Of a stretch of 64,000 bases of DNA, positions 48,046 through 59,097 are shown one piece after another (the stretch's first letter is position 1; each line of letters begins with the position of its first letter). The DNA is taken from assembly GCF_027580225.2 (NCBI RefSeq), contig NC_073342.2, forward strand, positions 15,449,001-15,513,000. Reading direction: 5' to 3'. The stretch is from Misgurnus anguillicaudatus (lineage: Eukaryota; Chordata; Actinopteri; Cypriniformes; Cobitidae). The notes below the pieces were generated by a model. It was not told the origin of the DNA, made no database searches, and saw only the letters and a list, made by a program, of their open reading frames with translations. The translations under genes and the position numbers were made by a program.

Positions 48046-49690
48046 TTTTTCGATAAACATCTACAAGATATAAGCAGAAGTGTTATCTCAACAAAAACGT
48101 TTGTGGATAAAGGGTTTTCTGATGTCATAACGGATAAAAAACAAAATAAAATGGATGCATTTATGATAACAAACCCATTTGAATTTAATTATATATTTAA
48201 AATAAATATATTTTTCCAAAGTACTATATAGCGGGCAATATCTTGGTTAAAATGAAAGCGCTGAGGCACCGCACGGCAATCTGCAAGCCGTTGCATCACT
48301 GCGAGAAAATCTCTCTGCTGTTAGCCCATTCTCAGGCGGCTGCAATTACCCATCGGGTGGGTCGACTACAGTTCAGGGGCGCCAGGCTGCAGGATAAGGC
48401 CAAATGGCATAAAACACACACAGCAAACTGGATTAAAATGACCCCGTGTTGTCATCAGCGTTTTCGTTAATGCTGAAATTGTTCGGATCATGTTGTGCTG
48501 CTAAAGCCAGTCTGTCAGAAGAAAATAGGGTATCATATCCTTCTTGCGCTCGGTCATAGGAGGCAAGCAGAAAGAAAACAAAAAGCCCTGTCACCACTTA
48601 CGGAAAAAGTAATGGGTTTCCAGCACCTCCCATCTGCAAAGTCTGATAAATAGGGATGTAAAGAGGAACTTTGGCCAGCACTGTTGTTGGAACTTATTTG
48701 TCGTACTTTTTAAATATGATTGAATTTATAGCTCTGTGATTAAGCTTTATGAGATGGCCACTGCATATTTTATCCCTGGGGTGTTTATGAGATGTATATC
48801 ACATACGCATATTATCGTGCAAGCACAAACAAGTTATCTCGTAAAGTCAATTCATTGAGGGTCCCAAAGCAAAGCAAGATAATGTTTAAAACAACCCTCA
48901 CACTGCATTTTCTTGAAGCAAACTTGCAATTTGTGTTATAAACGCTATCAATTTTATTTAGCATCAAAGGCCATAAACTATCATGGAGCCATCTATGCCC
49001 AAAGACAGGAGGGGCTTTGTACACTTCTAATGTAGTTAGAGTCCACCGCACAACTAGCCAACCAGGATACCCGAACCCTCTTAACAACACTGCATCTTTA
49101 AAGATTTTGCTAATACTGAAATGTAATTGTAGAGAAAGCCAAACAAAAGATGTACCATAGAAATGCACAACATCCAACTAAGAAGGTGGATTTTTGGGAG
49201 TGCAACTGAAGCTAAACTGCCCACTAACGGAAGCACACTAGCGTTATTATTTTTTACTTTCTCTCCCATTTCACAGATAGCTGTGTCAAGGCCAACAAAG
49301 CTGCTCTTTAGTCACTTTTAAGTCTAATAACGTGTCAGACACTATAGTCTTGCTTGTTCGCCGTCTCTGCCTAGCGGGACGTGATTTATTTGAAGTCCGA
49401 CTTCAAACAGCGGCTCGCCTCTGGTGAAGTTAATATATGCAATGTCCAGTGTCATTGTGATTTTTGCAGATTGGAAATGAGAGCTGGCATTAGTGTTTTC
49501 TTCAGGCCGAGAAGCCCAGATCCGCTTTAGCTAATGTTTTAAATTAACACTAAACCTAATTATTGTTCAGGCTACAGAAATCAAAGAAAAGCGTTAAAAC
49601 ATCCTCATTAGGCAAGCATATGACATTGTTTAATCCTCATTTAGGAATCATGGCTTCTGAAAGCTGTTAAGAAAAATATTAGGGTGATGA
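48046..49690. other. Mostly apparently unique sequence
   Basis: No exon or transposon recognised except the 96-bp duplication copy at 49208-49303. The segment 48241-48480 is GC-balanced and a candidate for conservation. Confidence 0.35.
49208..49303 (+). repeat. 96-bp dispersed duplication, copy B
   Basis: Same orientation as 45935-46030, 3.3 kb away, with 82 of 96 positions equal and no gaps. Confidence 0.8.
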
Positions 49691-49698
49691 CCTTTATC

Positions 49699-49790
49699 TG
49701 ACAGGTTCTTTGTGGAACCAGAAATGTTCTTCTTTGGCATCGCTGGGAAGAACCTTTTAAGCACCTTTATTTTTAATTATAATAATTTTA
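49699..49790. mobile_element. GGTTCTTTGTGGAACC / AAGAACC MITE remnant
   Basis: The hairpin word ggttctttgtggaacc is followed by gttcttctttggcatcgctgg and aagaaccttttaagcacc. Relatives are at 39755-39832 and 31640-31800. Confidence 0.5.
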
Positions 49791-49899
49791 AGTATTGACT
49801 GAATTAAAAGTATATTTACAATAAATTTAGTTTTTTAATTTAGGCGTTATGGGAAATCCAGATTTAGATGGTGTCCAACATCCAAATTTTTAAAAAGCC

Positions 49900-50640
49900 C
49901 TTGAAGCCAATTTTTTTTTTTTGCACATATAAGATTAAAGTCTAAACTTACTATAACCATTATTTTAGAGGATTTAAAAAATATAAAATAGAATTATTTA
50001 CATTTTTTTAGATTATCATTATAAAAAATATCATTACCGCAACATGATATTACATTAAATATATGCATATAGGAACTCATGTTTCGGTAATGAGAACTAA
50101 AATGTTGTCTAGGTACTATGAAAAAAACAAAATTTTAACTTTTATCTGGAGAGAAAAAATAAGAACTGCTAACTTGGAAGCCATCTTGAGTGTCACAGTC
50201 AATTATGCCCTTCCAACATTTTAAATGTTAGTTCCTTGAGGGCTTAAACAATGATTGAAAATTGTTGCGGAGGATGAGAAAATTGGACACATTTATATTC
50301 CTTATTATCCTTATGATCACCAAAGACCACATGTTTCTTTACTGTAAATGTTTATAGTATAACATGCACTGAAGCTTTTTATTTTTTCAATTATAAATAT
50401 TTCCATGTCAAAGAACCAAAATTCAGTCATGGACACGTTGCCGTAATGAAAATTTCCCCTTAAATGTGGAAAAAACAACAAAATTGATTTGTATGATGTC
50501 ATTTGAAATCATGTGCAAAATAGTACATGAAGAGATGTTTGTAACTATATGCTTCTTATTTTGATACTCTTTCATTGCATTTACTTTTTTATCAAAATGT
50601 TTTATGACACCTCATAAGTCTAATTTCGCGAGAATCACCC
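49900..50640. mobile_element. GGGTGATTCTCACGAAA MITE, copy 2, reverse, left end decayed
   Basis: The right end is atttcgcgagaatcaccc. Words cattaccgcaacatg, gaagccatcttgag, gttgcggaggatgagaa and gccgtaatgaaaatttc are the reverse of those in 22259-23190. The left terminal repeat is not recognisable. Confidence 0.65.
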
Positions 50641-50642
50641 GA

Positions 50643-52150
50643 TTGTTTTCCCTGTAAAGCAAACATACGACTGCTGTCTTTATATTTGACCAAAACAGTC
50701 CATCTTCATCGTGCTGCTTTCCATAAAAGCTCATTATTGAAAGTGACCATATGATGTTTTCCGGTTCAACACCAGCTGCCATAACCGGAAATGTGAGGGC
50801 ACCAATCAACAAACAATCATTGTGATTGGTTTTATGAGGTTCACAGGCCTCTTGAAATTAATAAGCATTGTCTTTTATGAGTGTCAGTGCATCAATAATG
50901 CGTGCATGGCGGAAACATGACAGTCTCTGGCAGTGACTGCAGAAAAATCCCAACCGTGTCTCCAATTACATCTTAAATCAGATCTGCATTAAAAGCGTAA
51001 GACAAGCTTAATAAGTCGATCTTGTTTAATAAGTGTGATGGAAAGAAACGCAGCTCTGGATGGCAGACAAGCGTGCAGGAGCGCGGTCAGGAGATAGAGG
51101 CTGACAACCACACCGTCTGCAAACCGCACATACACAAGATGACTGGATGGCCGCCGCTGCTGCGAGGTAGGCAATCAATGTCACGCAATCCAAATTCAGA
51201 AGGGTCCAGCAAAGAGATGAGGCGTAGGTTTATGGCAAATTATGCCATTTTGGTTTATGGAATATGATGGCTGTCAGAATCACTGAATAGATTCCTCACC
51301 TCCGAGGTCAGACGGAGTATGAATGTGCTGTCTGCACAAAATACATTATAAACAGAAAAATAAAATGAGAATCGTTCTTTTTTTAATCCTAGAAGTTTTA
51401 AAGGAATAGTTCATCCAAATACTTTGAATTCTGTCGCCGTGCATCATGTCGTGCCAAACCTGTACGACTTTCTTTTATTGAACACAAAACGATGTCATAC
51501 AGGTTTTGACAGTCTGTAAATACAGATAGAATTTTCTTATTTGGACAACTACAGCAGTTTGCCGCCAGAACGTATAAAACTAAGTCTGTGAGGGGGAAGA
51601 GCAATTCGGCGCCGCGTCCCAGCTTGACGACGGATTATTGTGCGTGTGTGTTTCTAGAGTGGTGGGTGAAAAGAGATGAGTCATAAGAGCAGACACAATC
51701 ATGGTGAGTACCGCAAAGAACCCCATCTGGACCCATCATGATCATACGCACACTTACGCATACAGTTGTTGAAATAGGCCCGGCTATGCGGCAGAGAGCT
51801 CGTGATTGAGACGCTCCCAGGGTCTGTAACTCAATACCGTGATTGAAAGCTCACGGACAGAGCCCGGGCACCTTAAAATGATTGATGGAGCCTCCAGACT
51901 AACAAGAGGACCTTGTCAGCACTGCGTAAGCTTAGATTTGATTGACATCCACCTTTGCCCCCTATAACCACCGCTGTACTCCAACCAAATTCATACTGGT
52001 TCATGCTGATCGTTTCAAAGGGGAACAAAATAGTCAATTATTGAGTCCAACTAGTTTGTATGGACTTTTATCTAGATTTTGGACAATTTACATTGTGGTT
52101 GCAACAAGTTCTGTTGACTATGTCTGTTACATTTGATAGAAAATCTAAAA
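50643..52150. other. Mostly apparently unique sequence; MITE fragment at 51398-51550
   Basis: The segment 51398-51550 (ttaaaggaatagttcatcca ... catgtcgtgccaaacctgta) is a truncated TTAAAGGGATAGTTCACC copy. The rest is unassigned; 50830-51260 is a possible conserved stretch. Confidence 0.45.
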
Positions 52151-52155
52151 CTATT

Positions 52156-52380
52156 TAATAGAGATATCGGCCGCCAGTATTTATTGGTTTATTTTTGATC
52201 AATTTAAAACCATTTGCATATAAAGTTCAAATAAGTGAGCAAATGACAAATATTGTGTATTGTGTACTGTGAATAGCGCTATACAAATACATTTGAATTG
52301 AATATCAGTATCAGAATTGGCCAATAGCTGTTTATTAAAATCTGTATCGGCCAAAAAAGCTAAAAAAAAAAAACCTCTGA
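52156..52380. mobile_element. Remnant mix: ATCGGCC hAT-like words and a LINE-type 3' tail
   Basis: The words gatatcggccgccagta, agaattggccaatagctg and tgtatcggccaaaaaagct resemble the hAT family at 56722-57617. Between them, gaatagcgctatacaaatac followed by atttgaattgaat is a typical 3' tail of fish LINE-like retroposons. Confidence 0.4.
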
Positions 52381-52894
52381 ACTAAACTCATAGCGGCTTG
52401 ATTTTCCATGCACAACAACTATATTCTCTGAAATAAACATATTCCATTGAATGGGGATCGGCACTGATTACATCCCATACACACAAATACATGCACACAA
52501 ACCGAACCATGCAATGCAATCAGCCTGAATGCACACTTGTAGGGAAACAGCATGCGTTTCGAGGAAATTAATTCTTTCTCTTGAAAGCTGAATGAAGAAT
52601 TGCATTTCATAAGCTCGATCTGCTTGTTATTGCTTTATGGTGTATCCCCTAAATTGTCTATTATGTGGATCTTAAGGTGGCACATACATTTTAAACATTA
52701 CAGTGTGTTATTTCAGATTAGGGCTGGAGCAATAACATATCCTGAGCGTTGTTACACACCACATGTTTTTCATTTCCTATCTTTTATCATCAACATGCAC
52801 GTCTATGTACTAAACATATTGCAGAAGCCAAATGTTGTTTTTTTCTATTATGTAAAGCAAATCTAAACATCTACATGCATGGGTATGATTATGA

Positions 52895-53047
52895 TACATT
52901 TATGCATTTGGCTGATGCTTATATCCCTTGCAGTGCATATATTTATAGGTATATATTTATATCAGTATGTGTGTTTCTTCGGTTCGAACCTACAGTATGA
53001 CCTCACGCACTACTAAGACAATGCTTTTACCCATTGAGCTATACAGG
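52895..53047 (-). mobile_element. tRNA-derived SINE, copy 2
   Basis: On the minus strand the head has tatagctcaatgggtaaaagcattg (A-box) and a perfect B-box ggttcgaacc, then cacacatactgatat, and the tail ends gccaaatgcataaatgta. It is the same family as 17880-17990, 57689-57836 and 62658-62812. Confidence 0.85.
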
Positions 53048-53438
53048 GGCACGGTGATGGTTAGATGTCGTCCTGCTTTGACAAGTAAAAAATAAAAAAA
53101 CAAATACAAGTTGTTCAATATTTTAAATTACTGCAAAAAATGAACCTCATCATACTGCATTGATATTCTCAGAGCCAAGAATCAATGTTTTTAATTAAAC
53201 TTTTCACATAAATATTTTGGGGAAAAAGAGTGACTATTATTCAGAGAAAGTCTGTGCCTTGTGTATTGTAACACTACACTGCAAAAAAAAAATGAGTTTC
53301 TTGCTTAGTACTTTTGTCTTTTTTTCAGTAAAAATATCAAAAAATTCTTAAATTAAGATGTATTTCCTTGATTAGCAAAATGACCTAGGAAAATAAGTCT
53401 AGTTTTTAGATAAAACATATAAACTTTAAGCAAATTAG

Positions 53439-53785
53439 TACCGAGCCCCCAAGGCGACACTGGAGCAAAAAAAATCTAAAGTCTAGTTTCATGTGCTCAC
53501 ATGAAACTTTCATGTGCTCACGTGAAACTTTCATGTGCAGAATTTTTTTTAAAGTTTAGTTTCACGTGCACGTGCGATAGTTTCACTTGAGCACGCGATA
53601 GTTTCACGCGAGCACGCGAAACTAAACTTTAAAAAAAAAATTCTGCACATGAAGGTTTTGCGCGAACACATGAAAGTTTCACGTGAGCACATGAAAGTTT
53701 CACGTGAGCACATGAAAGTTTTACGTGAGCACATGAAACTAAACTTTATTTAATTTTTGCTCCATGTCACCTTAGGGGCTCGGTA
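53439..53785. mobile_element. MITE with TACCGAGCCCC ends and CACGTG-rich tandem units, copy 2
   Basis: The ends taccgagcccccaagg and ccttaggggctcggta are inverted, with identical flanks aattag (53433-53438, 53786-53791). Inside, units of about 20 nt (catgtgctcacgtgaaactt) are arranged as two opposite arrays around ttctgcacatg / catgtgcagaa. I count five CACGTG words. The MCSRETF-type frame is a translation of the units. Confidence 0.9.
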
Positions 53786-53794
53786 AATTAGTGC

Positions 53795-54260
53795 TTAAAG
53801 GGGACAGAGAATGAAAAACCATTTTTACCTTGTCTTTGTTGAATAATGGTAGTCTACCCTCATTCACGAACAGACAAAAAGTGCTAGACATGCTAAACAT
53901 CTCAGTTTCATAGAAATTCCTCTTTTAGAAATGTCAGCCAGAAAACGGCCCAATCTGAAAAACTGATGCTTATGACATCACAGGCATCTAACTGCCCATC
54001 CACTTTAAAATAATTGGCTACATTTTTTGAGTGGCAGCAAAGTCAGCCAATCAGTAATGAGATTGCAAGTTAAGCCAGTAGGGGGAGCCAAATAGGTGCA
54101 AAACCACTTGTTTAAAATCCCCCACCCTAATAGAGCTATCTAAGAGAGGTTTTTAGGAAGCTTCTAAGGCATTACAGACCCAAACAAAAAAAAATTGTCT
54201 ACATGTCACATCACAGAACAAGGATAAATACCCCGTTCAATCATTCTATGTCACCTTTAA
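53795..54260. mobile_element. TTAA-flanked MITE, TTAAAGGGGACAGAGAATG ends, 466 bp
   Basis: The left end ttaaaggggacagagaatga and the right end tcattctatgtcacctttaa are inverted with TTAA outermost. It lies only 4 bp beyond the target duplication of the preceding nested MITE. Confidence 0.8.
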
Positions 54261-54727
54261 AACAAGCAACAACAAAATCTGCAAATGGAATAAGAAATGT
54301 TTTATTAAAATAAGTTTACTTTTTTCATAAACACTTAATTCAAGAATTTTTTTTCTTATTTCATTGGCAGATTTTTTTGCTTGTTTTAAGCACAAATTCG
54401 TTAAAATCTTATATTTTTTGTCTAAAAACTAGACTTATTTTACTAGGTATTTTTGCCCATCAAGAAAATACATCCCAATTCAAGAATTTTTTGATATTTT
54501 TACTGAAAACAAGACACAAATACAAAGTAAAAAACTAATTTTTTGCACTGTATGTTAAACTTGCACTCAATAATGTCTATTTGGCCAAAACCCACACCCA
54601 GAATGAGCTAAGAATGTAATTGACAAGGCACTCGTAGCAGACAAGTAACAAATAATATAAATGATTGTAGTTTTTAATAACCACAAATGACAGAATAAAT
54701 TGTTCTTCAAATTTCCATTCTTTGCTA

Positions 54728-55195
54728 CACTGCAAAAAATGATTTTAAATAAAAAATGTCTTAGTATTTTGTCTTGTTTTCAATAAAAATATCTAAAAAT
54801 TCTTAAATTAAGATGCTTTTTCTTGATGAGCAAAACAACCCAAGAAAATAAGTCTAGTTTTTAGACCAAAAATATCAAATTTAAGTGATTATGTGCATAA
54901 AATAAGTAAAAAAGAAAAAATCTGCCAATTTGGTAAGCAAAAAAATCTTGAACATTTTTCTTAAACACTAAATTTAAGAAAAATTCATGAAAAATTTGCT
55001 TACCCCATTGTTAATTTTTTTTTTTTGCTTGTTTTATGCACAAAATCACTTAAATTTGATATTTTTGGTCTAAAAACTAGACTTATTTTCTTGGGGCGTT
55101 TTGCTCATCAAGAAAAACAAATAATTTTTAGATATTTTTACTGAAAACAAGTCAAAAATACGTAGAAATTTTCTTGAAAATAATTGTTTGCAGTG
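54728..55195. mobile_element. Palindromic CACTGCAAAAAA MITE, copy 4, TA-flanked, 468 bp
   Basis: The ends cactgcaaaaaatgatttt and aaataattgtttgcagtg are inverted and bordered by TA on both sides. The arms carry cttgatgagcaaaac / gttttgctcatcaag and aaatatcaaatttaagtga / tcacttaaatttgatattt. It is the cleanest copy of the family here. Confidence 0.85.
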
Positions 55196-55199
55196 TAGT

Positions 55200-56720
55200 T
55201 CGAAGTCACATACTACATTATATCACTCAGAACGATCATTCATGGTCAATACTGGCTACAACACCCCTTTCTTTGTGTGTCAAAAAAGAAGATAATGCCC
55301 ATAATGGACACAGCAATAATCTGATTGTCGTTTCTGGGTGGGGTCTTTTGTAGATGGAGGTTTGTGAAATTGGCGGGGGGTGGGTTTGGGTTCTAGCTCT
55401 TCAAACTAGATTAAAGCAGACTGACGACATTCTCTCGAGACTAAGTAAACATGTGGGAATGGTAACTGCCTTCACCGAAGCCGGTCACAAAGACTTTGTG
55501 GCAGCGTGATGAAAGGACGCAGAAAGCAAAACACAGAACGTGAGAATTTGGGATTAGGGGACGAGTGATCCGTTTGAGGTTTTGTTGACAAAAGCCATAC
55601 GGATGTATGAAAGAGAATAACAGACACACTCAATGTTTGCGTTACAGACTAAACTGTGTTCTGGATTTTTGCTTTTTGTAGCGAGTGCCTCGTGCTTAAA
55701 ACACCAGGAGTGTTTTGTAGCCAAGTGGCATTTCTAAATAAGTTTAAGTTGTCTGGCGAGACCACCCATGTGTGCAGGTTAGAATACAGTTTTCTTTTCT
55801 ACATAAAATAATGTAAAGAACATTCTGTGAAAATATAACCTTGATATCTTTAATATTGACTGGGTAAATCAATGTAAAAATCAATGGAAGAAATCAAACT
55901 TTGATGTTCCTAATCTCATCATTAGATTATGAGACCTGTGGTGACCTGGAGAAGGAGATTTAGGCCAAAAGCTCCACTTATTCACATCTAAAATGACATC
56001 AGCTATGACCTCATCACCAAGCTACAATTAGCATTACTTTCAGCCTCAATAGTGAATTGTTGTATAGCAAAATTCTATTACAGTTTACACACACTACAGT
56101 TTATCCTATGAAAACATTTAATGCCCTTTATTGATTATTCAGGAGGTTGCAGGAACTCTGCATCATTCCCAACAATCATTCCCAGCCTCTAAAAGTGTCC
56201 CGATTCAAGAGCGTCTCCTTGTATCATAATCTTACTATCCCGTGCTTCATTCTCCTCTAGGAACGTGACAAGGTAAAGCACCACAACATGCTCTGTCAAT
56301 ACCACAAGCCAGAAATAACTCAAAACTCTATGAATAATGCAACGGATGGTCTGCCCTCGTCTTGCACAAAGGCACCCACGGGAGGGGGCGCGGAGGGTGG
56401 GCTTTGACTCCTCTTCTTTCCCAGCAGGGTCTCATACACACACACAAACATCCTACACTGGACATACCCTTGGGACAGGACGAAAACTATACAAAGGCAC
56501 AAGAACACAGCTATTGCAAACTTCTACCACATATATTTCTTGCTACGCACATTCAAACAGCCAAGTACACACTATTAATTTATTAGGGGGAGGCTTTGTT
56601 CATGAAAAAATCTTTAAAGTGAATAAATATTGTTTTCAGATTTCTTCCTCACACAACTGAGAGTGAAGTGCTTTTATAAAATGTTTTATCACCACACTAT
56701 TTTAAGTAATAAGAATTCAA
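55200..56720. other. Unassigned intronic sequence
   Basis: No exon or repeat recognised. Frames at 56320-56660 overlap on both strands around a GC-rich patch (ggagggggcgcgg) and have no protein similarity that I can name. Confidence 0.35.
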
Positions 56721-56721
56721 G

Positions 56722-57617
56722 TAAAGATGCACAGATGCACGGTCATTCAGACTGATATCTGCCGATACCTATGCCGATAGTTTGGTGTTATATTAAAGGA
56801 AAACACCACCGTTTTCAATATTTTACTATGTTCTTACCTCAACTTAGGCAAATTAATACAAACCTATTTTTTTCAATGCGTGCACTTAATCTTTGTACAG
56901 CGCGTCTTGAATGTGTTAGCATTTAGCCTAGCCCCATTCATTCCTTAGGATCCAAACAGGGATGAATTTAGAAGCCCTCATGTTACATGAGTAGTTACAC
57001 GAGTAAGTATGGTGGCACAAAATAAAAAAAATTAAGCAAATAAACAATGAGAATTATATTGTATGGCGGAAGAGCACTTAGTTTGCAACACTTCGACCTC
57101 GGCGCGCAGTAACATCATCATTTTTGACTACTCCCCCTGCACCCGAGGTCGAAGTGCTGCAAACCAAGTGCTCTTCCGCCATAAAACATGGAAGTGTTTG
57201 GTGGCTTCTAAATTCACCCCTGCTTGGATCCTAAGGAATGAATGGGGCTAGGCTAAATGCTAAAACATTCACAATGCGCTGTACAAAGATTAAGTATATG
57301 CATTGAAGAAAGATAGGTTTGTATTAATTCGTCTAAATTGAGGTAAGAACATTGAAAAATGGTGGTGTTTTTCTTTAACTTGCATTACTGTAACTAAACG
57401 TTATTCATTCATACAAATATATATTGAACATTCAACTAGTGATGTTTCTTTAAATTTTCTATACACCGAGCTCAAATTCATTGCATTTTCCTGTTCTTTT
57501 TTGATTGACAGGATATATCATGACTAACACCTGTTTTATCGGCCAATAGCCAATTGTGTAAAAAAATATATTTATCGACCGATACGGATTATTGGCCAAT
57601 ATATCAGTGCATCTCTA
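56722..57617. mobile_element. hAT-type element with TAAAGATGCAC ends, split by a MITE
   Basis: The left end taaagatgcac followed by actgatatctgccgatacc, and the right end gaccgatacggattattggccaatatatcagtgcatctcta, are inverted. The flanks aattcaag (56714-56721) and aactcaag (57618-57625) match at 7 of 8. The MITE 56793-57378 lies inside. Confidence 0.75.
56793..57378. mobile_element. Palindromic TTAAAGGAAAACACC MITE, copy 2, with inner palindrome
   Basis: The arms match the copy at 20111-20543 (actatgttcttacctcaactta, gcatttagcctagccccattca). The centre holds a separate hairpin at about 57064-57181: ggcggaagagcacttagtttgc against gcaaaccaagtgctcttccgcc, with cttcgacctcgg / ccgaggtcgaag inside. 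Confidence 0.8.
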
Positions 57618-57688
57618 AACTCAAGTTATTATTAAAACTTATTAAACTCACTGATTATTATTCAATTTCAATTCATTTAAGTTCCTTA

Positions 57689-57836
57689 ACTGTTGGAGTG
57701 TTGGATTAGCAGTGTAATTGTCTTGGGTTTGATCCCCAGGGAACACACATACAGTAAAATCAAACGTATATCTTGTAATGTACTCTTGTAAAGTCACTCT
57801 AGATGAAAGCATCTGCCAAATGCATAAATGTATATA
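57689..57836 (+). mobile_element. tRNA-derived SINE, copy 3
   Basis: The degraded head (ggagtgttggattagcagtg) is followed by gggtttgatccccagggaacacac and the family tail gatgaaagcatctgccaaatgc. The B-box-like ggtttgatcc is preserved better than the A-box. Confidence 0.75.
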
Positions 57837-58533
57837 TAATGTCATACCATAGCAAAAAAAAAAAAATACTGGATGAATCAGTTAATAGATCGCTTTGGTG
57901 AACAAATTCAAAAGATTTTGATTCACAAGGGTGAAAAAAATTCCCCACCACTATCAGTTATTCCACAGACTGCTATGAGACGCTGCACCGAGACAACTCC
58001 CTGCAGAATAGCTACAAAGATCTCAACTCCCTCTCCTTAATCAACCCTGAATGGTAGGAGATGAGACACGGCAGGAAAGGCAGCACAGACGGCTTCCGCC
58101 ATAAACCCCTATGTGTTCTTCATTTGATGATGGGAGCTTCTGGCATGATCTTTTCATTTGGATGAATTTAATTAGACTGAGTTAGACACTTATGGACTTG
58201 GACTTTAAGACTCTGGCTTGGTTCATTCCAAAGGGAATTCATGAGGAGCAGAGCATATTTCAATGAATAGATTTAAAGAGATAGTTCACCCCAAATTTTG
58301 TCATCATTTACTCACTCTTATGTTGTTACAAACCTGTTGATGAACATAAAAAGAAGACTTTTGATAAATGATGGTAAGCACACAGTTGACAGTAGCCATA
58401 GAGACAGAGCGCAGCGCGTCATAACCTGAAAACCACGCCCACCGGGGGGGAAAGCAATCCAACCGTCTCCATTGACTTTGTGTTGCGAGAGGCCGCCTCC
58501 TTGTCATTTCTGGCTTGTAACAAAGAGCTGAAT

Positions 58534-58671
58534 AATGCCTAAAAGCTGCTGTGTGACAATATGTGCAGCTAACAGGCCAAGGAACCCAGAAATAAGTTAT
58601 TATAAGCTGTCGAGCCGTAAAACCCAGTCTTTAAGGAGAATAAAGTGGATCGCCGACTACGGTTCCCCGTA
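58534..58671 (+). pseudogene. THAP-domain N-terminal fragment, left arm
   Basis: The frame begins aatgcctaaaagctgctg and encodes MPKSCCVTICAANRPRNPEI then SYYKLSSRKTQSLRRIKWIA before stopping after DYGSP. The CC-x3-C pattern, the NPE and the KW/I positions fit THAP fingers. The second zinc pair (C-x2-H) and the AVPTF-type motif are absent. Confidence 0.7.
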
Positions 58672-58960
58672 GTGGACGCAGTTTTACTAATAGGAGTACT
58701 ATGAAAAGTTGCCTGTTTCCATTTCTGTCTTTAAACGCTCGTTTTTTGAAGTCGACAGCTTATAAAAACTTTTTTTTTTTTTTTTTTGCGTGTTAGATGT
58801 ACACCTTGTCACACAGCAGCTTTTAGGTATTATTCTGTTTTTAAGTTTAATCTGTAAATAAGTTTTTATAGGCTGTCGACCCCAGAAGACGAGCGTTTAA
58901 AGACACAAAAATGGATACAGGCAACTTTTCATAGTACTCATATTAGTAGAACTGCGTCCA

Positions 58961-59097
58961 CTAGGGGGAAACGTAGTCGGCGATCCACTTTATTCTCCTC
59001 AAAGGCAGGGTTTTACGGCTCGACAGCTTATAAAAACTTATTTCTGGGTTCTTTGGCTTGTTAGCTGTACATATTGTCACACAGCAGCTTTTAGGCA
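58961..59097 (-). pseudogene. THAP-domain N-terminal fragment, right arm
   Basis: On the minus strand the frame encodes MPKSCCVTICTANKPKNPEI then SFYKLSSRKTLPLRRIKWIA and stops after DYVSP. It differs from the left-arm copy at several residues, mostly conservative (K/R, F/Y), so the arms have diverged since the palindrome formed or amplified. The longer upstream frame extension is not THAP-like. Confidence 0.7.

Larger units (their letters stand above)
53277..54550. mobile_element. Palindromic CACTGCAAAAAA MITE, copy 3, carrying two nested MITEs
   Basis: The ends cactgcaaaaaaaaaatgag and ttttttgcactg (wording approximate to the family's TIR) lie between TA dinucleotides at 53275-53276 and 54551-54552. 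The arms share aaaattcttaaattaag / cccaattcaagaatttttt and aaaataagtctagtttttaga / tctaaaaactagacttatttt. Its interior is occupied by 53439-53785 and 53795-54260. Confidence 0.8.

Noticed and set aside
53440..53760. CRISPR-like array of short repeats
   Set aside because: Units are adjacent without unique spacers, and they lie inside a bounded MITE in eukaryotic DNA.
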